Shown here: piece after piece, positions 44,430-56,342 of the stretch
Position numbering within the stretch: position 1 is the first letter of the stretch
Layout of the letters: the number at the start of each line of letters is the position of its first letter
Assembly: GCA_033065855.1 (NCBI GenBank)
Contig: JAVXUO010001813.1
Span: 1 to 64,000, forward strand
DNA: 64,000 nucleotides
Reading direction: 5' to 3'
Origin: Escallonia rubra
Taxonomy: Eukaryota; Streptophyta; Magnoliopsida; Escalloniales; Escalloniaceae
Translations under genes and position numbers: made by a program
The notes under the pieces: generated by a model
The model's input: the letters and a program-made list of their open reading frames with translations, nothing else
What the model was told of the DNA's origin: nothing
The model's database searches: none

Positions 44430-45455
44430 AGATAGGAATTTTGGATTCAGGTTTGTTATTAGCTATCATAATTCCTAGTTAACTAGTTTAGTCTTAGTTT
44501 TATTCAGAATTTTATCTCAGATCAGTTTCGCACCTATCTTACACGGTAAACGATATAATAGTGGCGAATTCCAGTGTTCAAGCAGGCAAGCATAAGCACA
44601 TGAAGTTGCAGTGTTATAGGACAAACAATTAAAATAGGCCAACAGGCATTTCAGTCAAATTGAAGGAAGCCTGGAATTAGTAAAGTGGTCTAGAGATATT
44701 ATAGTAAATGATGATTTGTGTTGCATCATGTGTTCCTATCCCAATTTAGTCAATGCTTACTCTTGAAAAAAGTAGCCTTCCGTGGTGCTCTTTGAGACGC
44801 AGGACACTTAATATCGATATATCAACAGTCACTATTTTCAATTCCTAAGACATTCAAGGCCTGAACAAAGAGCAAGAGACCATGCATTTTACGAAGTTAT
44901 TATTAGTTACCCTTGTGTTTATATATGTTGGTTGCACAAAAAGCTGATATATTGGTGCCAGTTTCTAGTGGTTCGTTTCTGCTAAAGCATGTATTGAGCA
45001 CATATATTTGCACTGGACACCGTCTTCTGCCTCCTCATTGCAGTCTGTCAGTTTTTCAGTTGTTCCACCCACAGCAGTCTGAAAGAACTCCCCATTCAGT
45101 GGCTGCCTCAGACCTTGATTGTCCACCTAATTAGAAGCACAAATATTCTAGAAATGAATCGTTTCCATGTCAGATTTCGTTACTGATGCAGTCCATGACT
45201 TAAATATAAGAATCTTACTTCAGGGCACTTTAGCTGCTGCTCTTGGCACCTTTCAAAATATGGCTAAACTAAGCTTGAATAAACTGAATTTCTCAAAGGT
45301 TCCTTATCGAAATTAAAGTATACTCAAGAATTCATGTAGATGGAGAAGATGACAAACTGCACTAACAACAAAACGGTGGGCAGCTTGGTTCTATAGAAGG
45401 AAAGGGAAGGGACGTAAGGGGTTTTAATAAAAAGGGAGTAAATTGACAGATATAT
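44430..45455. other. Intergenic after the Copia, no gene seen
   Basis: This is the former downstream flank of protease 1. No recognisable domain or repeat end is seen; the open frame at 44913-45134 lacks features. Confidence 0.45.
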
Positions 45456-45703
45456 GGCACTGATACCACTCTTGGATAATTGATGCAAAGGGCTTTTTAT
45501 TTCTGATATTTGTGTTTCAAGTCAACAATTCACATTTATTTATAGTGGAGGAGGCTAGGAATTCCTAGACCCTACTTTCTAGATACATATATATTTTTTC
45601 TTACAACAATCTAGACTCTAAATATTTTCGATGGATATTTGCTTACATCATTCTAGATATAGATATTTTTATTTTTAGATTTTTCTAGATTAATATGCTA
45701 ACA
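45456..45703 (-). mobile_element. LTR fragment with primer-binding site, minus orientation
   Basis: On the minus strand a segment beginning TGTTAGCATATTAATCTAG at 45703 runs to about 45473 and ends TTATCCA. It is followed by AGAG and GTGGTATCAGTGCC (45456-45469), which resembles the methionine-tRNA primer site. This is the 5' end of an LTR element; the rest is truncated or degraded. The LTR would be about 231 bases, in the Copia size range. Confidence 0.5.
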
Positions 45704-45769
45704 ATAACTTACTAAGTAAACAGAGAAAGTCGAATAATCCATGTAGTACACGCTTTGGTTGTAGACGAG

Positions 45770-46400
45770 TTTTACTAAGTGCTGGTAGCAGTGATGCTAG
45801 ACTTGGAAGAGCCCGGTAGGGGCTACAATGCATTTGATCTTACTCGCAGCTTGAAGTGGCTGCAGTTGTACTCGGAACCCACATTTCTTGTTTTACATCC
45901 TGGACTCAATTAAAGTTGATTGTAGGGGTACGCTTGTTAAGTCTTAATTTATACTAGTAAACTTGTACGTGATGATACCAATAGACGTCGAATTGCGTCC
46001 CCTCGAAAAAATAGAGAAAATCAATCATATTTACCAGAGTTTTAAGAATGATAATTGAGAGCGAGAGCGAAATGGTGAGCAGGCTGAGCCACTGGTTCAA
46101 CGCAGAGCAACATCAGGTTACACCTTTGTCCCCTGATCCCAAAGCATCTTGAAAAGCCATGACGATGAAGCAAAATCTTGCGATTCCCCTAACGGTGCAT
46201 ATCTAACTTGAGTCTTTGACGCATAAACCGGATGTCAACTCGCAGTGTTTTTTGTATCATACCATGTTAAGCATTTTGAGTAGGGTCTCCAACTTGAGAG
46301 CAGCTGACCCTCATTCTGAATTTTTGGTTCATCCCGCAGTAAAAACGAACCTGTTTCTGCCAAAGTTCTCGAGGATGGAAACTGCAAACTGCAATACTAA
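45770..46400 (+). pseudogene. Relic of a second SLC35F-type transporter gene (last intron and exon)
   Basis: At 46340, right after a kept AG acceptor, the frame reads KNEPVSAKVLEDGNCKLQY and a stop. This parallels EKEPVSTPALEDGSSNPQYQ of exon 11 of the transporter at 25486. Upstream, 45770-45830 (TTTACTAAGTGCTGGTAGCAGT...GACTTGGA) resembles intron 10 of the same gene at 25078-25130. No earlier exon is seen. It is therefore a 5'-truncated copy. It lies before protease 2 just as the intact transporter lies before protease 1. Confidence 0.7.
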
Positions 46401-47033
46401 CTGCTTAGTGACCGGATTACGATATATTAGAGAAGAGATCGAGAAGGACCTTATATGGTTTTTCTTAAGCTCTTGCTTGGTACCTAAAATTTCTAACGCC
46501 GTTCGAGGATTTGATAGGGTAAAAAATCCTTCATCTCTGTTTCTACTTTGCTGGGATCAAATCCCAGCACTGTCAACTGTGCAAGAAAAGCTCTACTACT
46601 TTGGACGATATGACTTGGGAACCTGCTTAATCTCCTCATTATCCTCATTGGACAAGGCTTTAGCTTCATAGTGTCTGCACCAGAAGTTGACAGTGTCCCT
46701 ATACAAAACAAATTCTACTTCCTTAATATTGTCGAAATCATAGACCTTATACAACAGTACTCCTGAGTCCTGAGTCCTAAAAATTACTATGTTGCTGGTC
46801 GAATTACATGTGTTGCCTGAAACCACCGTGCCGAGAATTAAAAAAAAAAAAAAGTTCCACAATAATCCCTTAAATTAAGGTGCAAAAGTTTATCGATACC
46901 AAAAATCAAATAAATAAAGAAGTTGTTTTCAAACTAAATTAGGACCCAGAGTTTCTCTTCTCACAGTGACCCGGAGTGCAACAAATTCTATTTGCATAAT
47001 AACTCCAGCAATAATCTGCGAGCGTAAGAGCAA
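46401..47033 (+). other. Upstream region of protease 2, no gene seen
   Basis: It has open frames without domains and an A-run near 46838. The first part may continue the relic's 3' flank. Confidence 0.45.
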
Positions 47034-47043
47034 CCTATATGTA
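47034..47043 (+). promoter_or_regulatory. Candidate TATA element of protease 2
   Basis: CCTATATGTA, about 80 bases before the start codon, in a place that matches the TATA-like word of protease 1. The 12 bases before ATG (AGCTTCACAACC) are identical in both genes. Confidence 0.35.
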
Positions 47044-47123
47044 CCCATCGCATCTCTATTCCCCCCTTCAAACGAGTGCTTTCGTTCTCTTGAAGCTATT
47101 TCTTTCCCTTGAGCTTCACAACC

Positions 47124-50100
47124 ATGATGAAGCTTTTCAGCGTATTGTTGCTTCTCTTCTGCTGCTGCTTGCATGTCCATGGATCCTCTAACAATGCTAC
47201 CACTCAGGTAACTTCTTTTGCCTTCTGCATGCATTCATCCTTCTTCTGTATTGCCACAAGGACATGCATGGAGTAAATTTCATGCCTTCTCATTTTCTTT
47301 CTTTCTCTTGCATGCAGCAATACATCGTTTACATGGGCAAGAGGGGAGCTTTTCCCAACTCTGAGTCTCTGATCTCAGCCAACCATGACATGCTTGCTTC
47401 TGTTATGGGAAGGTAAAACAGCAAATCAAAGTTAACAGCTTATAGCCTAATATTAAGATCTCTCCTATGTTTCAATGTCTCGATCGTTAATCTGATACAA
47501 CTTCGACGCACTTGTTTATAGTCTTGATGAAGCGCGGCAAGCAACAGTTCACCAGTACCACAAGAGCTTTAGAGGCTTCTCAGCCATGCTTACTCCGGAA
47601 CAAGCGGAGCAAATCGCAAGTAAGCATTCCCACACGTGATTTTTAGCTTTGTTCTGTAGTTATGTTTCTCTTTTTTTAATTTGTCATGGACTTTAGACGA
47701 CAAACTTTCTTATCCTTTAATTTGTTTTTGTGTTGTAGATCATAGTGAGGTTGTTTCGGTATTCAAGAGCCAGGTACTCGATCTCCATGCCACAAGGACA
47801 TGGACATTTATGGGAGCCGGGCCTAAGAGCTATTACTCGAGCCGTGCAAACTACAAAGACTATGATGTCATTGTTGGGCATTTTGATAGCGGTACGGCCT
47901 CATGTATTTAAGGGTTTTGTAGCTTCATCACGAGTATATACGTACGTCACATAAATGTTGGACTCTTAAAACTCGTACAATCGTCGCTCGCGTAACCATT
48001 CAGGATCAATATATTTCGTAATTGTTGTTCATGAAATTTGGGCATAATAATTCATGACTATGAATTATAACATTCATCCAAAAATGGGCAAACCTTACGT
48101 TATTGTCTTAAAAAGTTTGGCATAAACTGAAAATCCATAACCCCAATCGCTACGGGAATACCGTTTAGTTCGCCTATGCTGTTTGAACAGCTTCAGTTAA
48201 TCCTGTCTTTCTTTGATTTTGATAAGAATCGATACGATCTTTGTAAGGCTCCTCCTCCGAATGAAATTCAATGGGATCCAGAGAAACCATGTCTTCATCC
48301 ATAGGATCCCAAGTACCCGAATCGATCGAAAGTTCGATTCTATCTCCTGTGACTGAAATATATTTCACGATATTCTTTTATCACAGCCTAGTAAAAATAA
48401 TACTCCATCACAACGTATATTTAATGTTTTAACGTCAGTATCGAGCGAAAAAGAAAAAGTATTTGTAGCATTTTATACTGTGTCCAGTTGCTCATTTGTT
48501 AGACCAGCCAACCGTCTCTCTCTCTCTCTCTCTCTCTCTCAACGCCTTTGCATTTTCGGTGATAGATGAAAAGCTTTGCACTGTCGCCATAGCTGAATAG
48601 CACACCTTAGCACCGTCACCATAGTTGCACTCAGCCTCCGATCCAGACCACCACTATTTCATTTGTTGGTGAGGAATCCTAGCAAACTGAGATTCTCTAG
48701 TGGGTAAAAAGGGTATGATGACTTTGTTCTTCACTTCTGAAGCTCTTGGCCGGCCAAGCCTTCAGGTAAGTAGCTAGAATTAGTTAATACTTGTGGGTTT
48801 TGAGTGGATAGGGAAATCCGGTGAAGGTGATGCTTGCATGTTTGTTTATGATATCCTTTGTTTCGTTTACTATATACCATACCATGCTATATCTTTGTGA
48901 TTTGTCGAATTAATGTACTGTTCCTGGTCATAAATGAGTTTAATTCATTGAATTTTTTGGTTACGTTTGAGTTTTTTGCGAATTGTTGGGATAGATTGAG
49001 TAAATGGTATCATTGATTATACTCACTTATTGTTCGAGTTTTGAATTGTTGTGATAGATTTCGCACGTGGTATCATTGATTATGCTCATTGTTTTTACTA
49101 TCTTAACTTGCGAAATGATAAGTTTGAAACGACGGAGTGATCAATTTACGTTGTTATCAAGTACCTGCAATTCTAATTTAACATTGATAATTTGGCAAAA
49201 TAGGTGTTTGGCCTGAGCACTCAAGTTTCAACCCGGAAGGACTTGGACCTGTGCCATCGAGGTTCAGGGGAGAGTGTGAAACGGGGGAGGCATTTTCATC
49301 TCACCACTGCAATCGGTAAGAATGTTAGAACAGTTTATGAATAGTTTCTATGACTGAGTTTTTTTGTTTTTTTCTTAATTTTGAAGTCTCAAATGGAGTG
49401 AAACTAAATTAGCCTTCATTGTAAGGATTAGAAATTATTTTGCGATACTTGCACAGAGATTATTGTATTATATCTTGGCATAGAATAAAATTGTGCACAA
49501 AAGAAAAAGATATGTAAATCCTTCAATACTTTGATGTTTGGGATGCTTGGTGCATGTTGATATCTTGAATTTTTTTGAACAGGAAACTCATTGGTGCTCG
49601 TTACTATTACCGAGGATTCGAGCGAGATATGGGCTCCCTTAGTCAAGGATTTCACTTTTTATCTCCTCGTGACGATTACAATCATGGAACCCACACTGCT
49701 TCAATAGCAGTTGGATCAGTTGTTTCGAATCTTACCTATGACTTTTTTGGTGAGTAAATCTCGAGTGGAAACACACACACGCACACACACACAAAAAAAT
49801 TGTTTTTTATGAAATAAGAAACTGAATTTTTATATTTTTCGGCGTTTCAGTTGTACTTTTTGTTGCATTTTTCTGCAATGTTGATTTTTCTTTTGGGTTG
49901 GCCATTTGAGCTTCAGCAACTTATAGAAGGACAATGATCTCTAATTTAGATGTAATGTGCATTTCCAGGTGGGGAGACAAATACAATCCGAGGTGGAGCA
50001 CCCTATGCGCGACTAGCAGTCTACAAGACCTGTTGGTTCAACAAATGTAGTTGCGCGGACATCACTAAGGCTTTTGACGATGCTATTCATGACAATGTCG

Positions 50101-52455
50101 ATATTATTTCTATGTCTCTTGGACAGCCCGGAACAGAAACGGATTTCATGAAGGATTGCTTTTCACTTGGAGCTTTACATGCATTCCAGAATGGCATTCT
50201 CGTGACTGCAAGTGGTGGAAATTATGCAGAACCTTATACTGTCAGCAATGCTGCTCCCTGGATCCTCACCGTCGCAGCAAGTTCTATTAATCGAGAATTC
50301 ATTTCCGAGGTGGAACTTGGCAATGGAGTTCTCGTCAAGGTGTGCATTTGGTCGTTAAGAGTTTTGTTATAGATCTCATTTTAGAAGGAAACATCCTTTT
50401 TTTTGGAAGTCTGGGTTTGTCCCTGATCGAAACAATATAATGTAGCAACATTAATCTTTTTGTAGGGCTTTGCACACAATAATGATCATCAAAACAGTTT
50501 TGGAACTATTGTTACTGGCCGTTCTGCAGCAAATGAGGATGCTCGACCCGAGGATGCAAGGTATGTAGGCTTACCACGAGGGTCCAGAAACGCATGATAC
50601 TGTTATAAATGGGAATCTGAACTCAACTTATACCATAAAATCTGACTTTTCAGTGCTTGCAAGTGGAACTCGCTAGATTATAGTCGTATTCAAAGAAAAG
50701 TTGTGGTGTGTACCATGGAGAATTGGGATGATGACAAGGTTCAGAAGTCACAAGTTATAGCGGATGCAGGCGGCCGTGGGCTGATAATTGTTGATCCTTA
50801 TGAGTACACTCAGACTAATTTGGGGGAGTACCGGTTGCCTACCTCTGTTGTTAGTCAAGAAGTAGGCGACAAGCTTGCTGATTACATGGGCTATTACAGG
50901 TGTGTCCTAAAAGCCACAGTTGCAATATCACCTATCACATAGTTTTTAATTTTACACTTTGGTTACGATTTTCGGTTTCTGCCTTTTGTGACCCAAAAAC
51001 CAACTCTGTTTTCATAAAAGATAACTGGTGAAGAGCTTTTCCATTAATCTTCATATTCCTTTGTTGGTTAATAGGCATACTGCATTGATACATGATACAA
51101 AAGTGCATTTTCGAGGGATTAAAGCACCAAGGATGGCCTATTTTTCTTCGAAAGGACCTGGCAGTGCCCCGGACATAATTAAGGTACGTTTGCTTTTCTT
51201 AGCTGTCATATTAAGAAGGATTTGGACCAGCGGCTAAAGTAGACATTCCTTCAACATACTAACACGAAAATTACGTTTTCAGCCAGATATAACTGCTCCA
51301 GGACTCAATATTTTTGGAGCGTGGCCACCTAGCCACAATCCAAATGATCGACGTGATGAATGGTATAACCTTCAATCTGGCACTTCAATGGCATGTCCTC
51401 ACGTGTCTGGTGTGGCTGCGGTCCTCAAAGGCATCCATCGTAAGTTGAGTCCAGCTGAAGTTAAATCTGCAATAATGACATCAGGTTAGTTTTCTCTACT
51501 GTTTCATGTAAACTCTAGTAGAAACTTTCAAGTACTAGCCTAGCATCATATACAGCCAGGCGCTATGTGACCATGTTTATTTTATTTTATTTTGGATAAA
51601 GGTCCCAGTGAGTTATTGCATTTCATCAAAAAATCTGTACATAAGAGTTCTTACAAGACTATTTAAAAATTCACAAGACTAGCCTTTTCACAAATTTACA
51701 ATACACCTTATCTCATCTTCTTTCAGTTTCGGTATGGTTCCAGCAGCAAGACATTATCCCCCATTCATCAATAAGTGTTTATCAATGTCCCATGTATCAC
51801 ATAACATCTGATTGACCATGTTTATTTTTGTCTTCCGCCCTCTGTTTTTCTGCTTTAGTGGTCTACAGATTTTCCTTTTCTGGCTAACGATTTTCACTTC
51901 CTTGCCACAGCAAGGACTACTGATAGATTTGGAGAGCCCATACAAGCAGGTGAAAGGGATGCAACCCCATTTGATTTTGGTTCAGGGCATTTAAGGCCAA
52001 ATGACGCCCTCCGTGCTGGCCTAGTGTACGACTTCAACACCAACGATGTCATAGCGTATCTTTGTAGTGCTGGGGTCAGCGATTGGCAGCTACAAAACCT
52101 CGTTGGTGAAGATGCTTCTTGCCCACATTCACCCGTGCCAACCTACAACTTGAACTACCCTTCAATTGCTGTTTCAAATATGAAGGGGCCGACAACAGTG
52201 ACCCGAACGGTGACGTATCTTGGGAGAGGGACCGACCCCAAGAAATTCTACTTAGATGTTGAGCAACCTGAAGGAGTAAACCTCAAAGTGCAACCAGATA
52301 CTCTCGACTTTTCGGATGGTCAAAGGACAATGACCTATACCGTAGACATTCAAGTGAAGAAGAGACACAAGAAGGGTAAATATGTCTTTGGAAGCATCAC
52401 GTGGTATAACGATCGTCACAATGTCAGAAGTCCCATTGCTATTAGAGCAGTCTAG
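47124..52455 (+). CDS. Subtilisin-like serine protease 2 (S8 family), 12 exons
   Basis: Exons: 47124-47207, 47318-47412, 47522-47619, 47739-47891, 49204-49315, 49583-49749, 49969-50339, 50466-50560, 50654-50899, 51075-51183, 51283-51484, 51911-52455. All phases join; 2277 bases, 758 residues. It is a tandem paralogue of protease 1 with every intron in the same place. Parts: signal peptide ([20 protein letters not shown]), I9 propeptide, catalytic Asp in [15 protein letters not shown], His in HGTHTASIA, Asn in TASGGNY and Ser in [15 protein letters not shown]-like insert ([13 protein letters not shown]...[10 protein letters not shown]) and a fibronectin III-like end ending [19 protein letters not shown] complete it. 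Differences from copy 1 include GGN for AGN at the oxyanion site and a Lys/Arg-rich stretch (KKRHKKGKY) near the end. Likely secreted. Intron 4 is enlarged to 1312 bases and carries a plastid DNA fragment. Confidence 0.95.
48121..48344 (-). pseudogene. accD: Plastid-derived accD fragment in intron 4 of protease 2
   Basis: On the minus strand the frame reads [42 protein letters not shown]...[11 protein letters not shown], then, after a one-base loss, [18 protein letters not shown]. This is the plastid acetyl-CoA carboxylase carboxyltransferase beta subunit. The match stops sharply at both sides (GGSMG should follow FQFM). Two extra codons (NQ) lie after DSYQ. In the plastid the protein makes malonyl-CoA; here it is non-functional nuclear plastid DNA, possibly moved through the mitochondrion. 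It lies antisense to the host gene within an intron and should be spliced out. Confidence 0.85.
48515..48540. repeat. (TC)13 microsatellite
   Basis: A clean TC dinucleotide run in intron 4 of protease 2. Confidence 0.9.
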
Positions 52456-54292
52456 TTTTGCAAGTCATAGACAACTTAATTTTTTTCGTGTCTTAGATCT
52501 GGTAGTTCACTCTCTGTTAGATCAAAATACCGTTATGGATTGGATTCACTGTTTCTAGATTCAATATTGTGTTCTTTTAGGTCAGAGTATGACACTGGAT
52601 GTTGCTGTTACTAGTTTTGGTTAGTATTTCTTTAAGAAGTTTCTTTGAGTCCATTTATGCCTGTCTTTATACAGTTGGGTTCACCATGTTAAACAATAGC
52701 ACGGGGTGGAAGGGGGGCACTTTACCTCAGTATCTACTATCTATAGCAGGATGTCAGCCAAATGTGAAGCAGAGAAGTTCAGTAGGAGATGGTATTACAT
52801 TCTGTCCAGCGCCCTAGACTTGGGCAATCGTATGATCCATTTAGATTATGGAGATTGAAAACCCAACAGAAATCATGAGAAATGATTGGCATCTAGAGCT
52901 CTTTTCATTACAGTACGTGAAGAGCAGTTTTGCAACAGTTTCTGATTATCTGATAGTTCTGCAAGGACCCATTGGCCATAGCCAAGCAAGAGTTTCTGTT
53001 GAAAAATCCTTGAGTTCTGCTCCACCCACGTGGTACACCAGCCAAGTCGAACAAAGCTTCTTTGTATCTTCTCGAAATGTATGGACATTTAGCATTCTTC
53101 TGTATATCCATACTTCTCATCCTCCCAGCTGATCGAGACCTCGCGGCTGCTCACAGCTTTATTGACATTACAGCGCCATCAATCGGTACCAGCTTGGAGT
53201 AATCACAATCAAAGAACAGAGCTCTTCCAAAGTTTTTCCCTTTTATGTGGAGTAATATTTAACTCACAATTTTAAAATTCTCCACCTAAACATTTTGAAA
53301 ATACTTAAGAGGAGATGTTTATTCACTTAGTATTTGACATGTTAAAATAGTTAAAATTTTATGGATAGTTAAAAAGTGTCTTGTTAGTCATTTTAAATGC
53401 TAACACAAATAAACACACACACAAAAAAAACAAATTTCAAACTTCAAACAAATATTATATAAATACATAAAGTCAATAAGATTTAACCACAGACAAAGTC
53501 TACATTGACACGCTTTCCAAGGCGACAGATCACAGCACATTGTACACAGCCTCTCCGCCTTAGCTGACTGCCCTCACGGCCTCACATCCTTGGTCCCACT
53601 GGAGCATAACACATACCTCACGTCAAGATGAGCTTAATTACGTGCATCCGAAAAATCTTAATTTTTGGGCTGACATGTAATATTTTAGTTAATCAAAATA
53701 AATAACCAGAAAATGCTAGATAACCCTAAATTTGACCCTAGATTACCACATTCTAGTCTGGGTAAGTCTTGGAATCACATTTGGGGATCAAGTTATATGG
53801 CAAAAAACGTGTTAGGCACTCCATCATACCCTTATAAAAGGTCTATACTTGTTTTTAAACAATTGACGATCTTGACAAAACCCTTACTCTTCCTTATATA
53901 TTGGTGTCAACTCAATAATCAAGGGTTGAGTGGCCTACGTACTCAATTAAACAAATATGATCAAAACCTTTGTAGTTCCGACCCTATAGGAGGTGAGCTA
54001 AACCTTAATCTTTGGTTGGTTTTACACAAAAGAAAACTTACTGAAAATGAATTCTGAATATAAACCCTTGACCATTTTATCCACATATTATCATCTGCAC
54101 AGGGAAGGAATCTACTATATTTACAAACATCAAAGAAACACGCCAACCTTTGGATCTTGATTTTCGTATTATCGGCCTTGGTGTATCCAAGATGCACAAG
54201 TATGAATAAGGAAGAGTGTATAAAGTATATGCAAGAGCGTGTTTGAGTTTTTCTAGCTGAATAACAACAACCTTTGGTTGTTATAAGGAACC
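52456..54292. other. 3' flank of protease 2 and intergenic DNA
   Basis: The first few hundred bases are probably 3' UTR (AT-rich, similar in tone to the flank of protease 1: 'ggtcagagtatgacactgg' against 'ggtcagaaaatgatttta'). No gene is recognised further on. The frame at 53713-54057 is open but shows no domain. Confidence 0.45.
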
Positions 54293-54306
54293 TAGTAGGT
54301 CTTTTT
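54293..54306. repeat. Target duplication of LINE C, left copy
   Basis: TAGTAGGTCTTTTT, repeated exactly at 62577-62590. The T-run that follows on this side is the LINE poly(A) tail read on the opposite strand. Confidence 0.85.
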
Positions 54307-54659
54307 TTTTTTTTTTTTTGAGGTTAAAGAGAACTGCATTTCATAAAAGTTAGTACAAAGTTCAAATATTTACAGCTGAGAAAAACAAGAACAAAATATC
54401 TTAGACACAGAGATGTAGATCCTATCCGTCTAGTCTACTGTAGCACAAGATTATTGATATAAGCTGCAGAAACAAGAGATTAGGAGTACTACAACACTTT
54501 CATGGAAACATCATCAAGCTGTACAAACACAATCAGTTGCCAAAAAGATGTTGTTTTGCCACCTGTGCGAGAGGAGAGATGAGATGAGAAAGAACAGTAG
54601 TCCTAGAAGAGCAGCTACAACTGTGAAACAGACATAACGTCTGATAGATATCAAAATAG

Positions 54660-56342
54660 ATGGGCTACAGTCGGATGGGAGGCTCCTCATTCCCTATGAT
54701 CTGAGATCGAAAAGAAACAGAGTTAGAAAATAAACTAACATGTATGTATTCATTCTGTAAGGCCCATTGACAAGTATATAGTAAAGAGAGCACTTCTGCC
54801 TCCTGAGCAGAAGTAGTAAGAAAGGAGTTTAGGCTCCAATCAATGATTCGATCATCAATTGTGGAAGCGAGCATGACTAAAGTTGCTCTTCTAGATGATA
54901 ACTTGAATGTAGATTGGAAGTATATGTTTATGGTAGCAGGTAGTAGGTAGCATATGAATATGTTCTGAATGGCCATCCACCATGTTGGAAGGCCCAAAAA
55001 GATATGAGCACGGCTCATATGTAGAAGCTGGTAGAGATGGAATCATAGGTTTGTATGCAGTTGCTCAAAGCAATCTAACACAATTATTGGTGAGTGAGGT
55101 AGCTTGTCTTAAAATCTGGAAAGGACCCTTATTGGTATGCCAAAAAAAATTCTCATTACGATATAACCATATGTACCAGAGAATGCTAAAAAAAGGGAGT
55201 TGGGGATAGCTGTTACGGGTAGAAAAATGGGTAGAAGGTTTTATCCAGGCTATCAATCACTCTTTGAAAGACGGAATCGGAAAAGTCGTCAGGATACCAA
55301 GGTTACTACCGAACCATATTGTGCGTAGAGTCTGGCAGGAGTAAAATAGATGATCTGAAGTTTCAATTTCCTGATGACAAAGTTGGCAAGTAGTGTTCAA
55401 CTGTATTCCCTTGCTTAGAAGAGAGCTCAAAAGAGGTAGACGATCCCAAAGAAGTTGCCATATGAAGAACTGTATTTTAGGAGGGACCTGTAGCTTCCAA
55501 AGTTGTTGCTAAACTATGAAAAATAACTCATGGTGGGCATTTTTGGGTGCCTACTGACATATTGTAAATTGTACGCAGAGCGAACATTGTAAATACCCGT
55601 AGAAGTTTCAGTCCAAATTGGTTTATCATGACATCCTACTTGCGAGACAAAAGTATCCAAGATGTTTTCCGCAATGTGGTCAGGGAAGAGATTTCGGATG
55701 AGAGAATCATTCAATTTGCCATCTTGTATGTAAGCTGACATTAGTTCCTCAAAAGAATGATTGTTTTGGAATTGCTATAAATAAGGAGGGTCCATTGTTG
55801 GTAACTAATAATCCTTCCAGATACGGATCTATTTACCATCACCCAAACGCCATTGCAGGCTTGGTAGAAGAAGATCTCTTCCTTTCAAGATGCCCTTCCA
55901 TCCCCATGAGCATTTGGAGTTTGCCCGAATAGATAGAAATTGTACTTGCTTGCAATATTTCTTTGTGAAGAAGGAAGAGAAGAGACTTGACGGCTCATTT
56001 AGGATACGCTAGGATAGTTTTGCAAGCAAGGCTATATTGAACAGGTTGGAGTTTCGGAAGCCAAGTCCACGCACCTAGATTGGTAGTGCACAAAGAGTAA
56101 CCCATTTGATCCAGTGAATCCCTTTATTTTCGTGATCCCCCGACCACCAAAACCGACTGAGGATGGAGTCAATTTTTTTTACATATATGAAGGGGAAAAA
56201 GAAAGATTTGCATATGGTATGTTAAAAGGGAAGATAGGACTGATTTAATGAGTGTTGCTCTTCCCGCTTTATTGAGGAGAAGGCTCTTCCAACCAGCACA
56301 TTGTTGTTGGATCCTATCAACTAAGATTTGAAAGAAAGCAGA
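54660..56342 (-). pseudogene. LINE C ORF2 C-terminal part (zinc finger and RNase H-like)
   Basis: Minus-strand frames include SAYIQDGKLNDSLIRNLFPDHIAENIL...DKPIWTETSTGIYNVRSAYNLQY (55741 downward), WYIWLYRNENFFWHTNKGPF (about 55150), and the RNase H-like stretch WSLNSFLTTSAQEAEVLSLLYTCQWALQNEYIHVSLFSNS (54845 downward). The order matches LINEs A and B. Many stops. Confidence 0.8.

Noticed and set aside
48174-48368. 64-codon minus-strand frame as a gene
   Set aside because: It is a broken accD fragment in an intron, with both ends missing.
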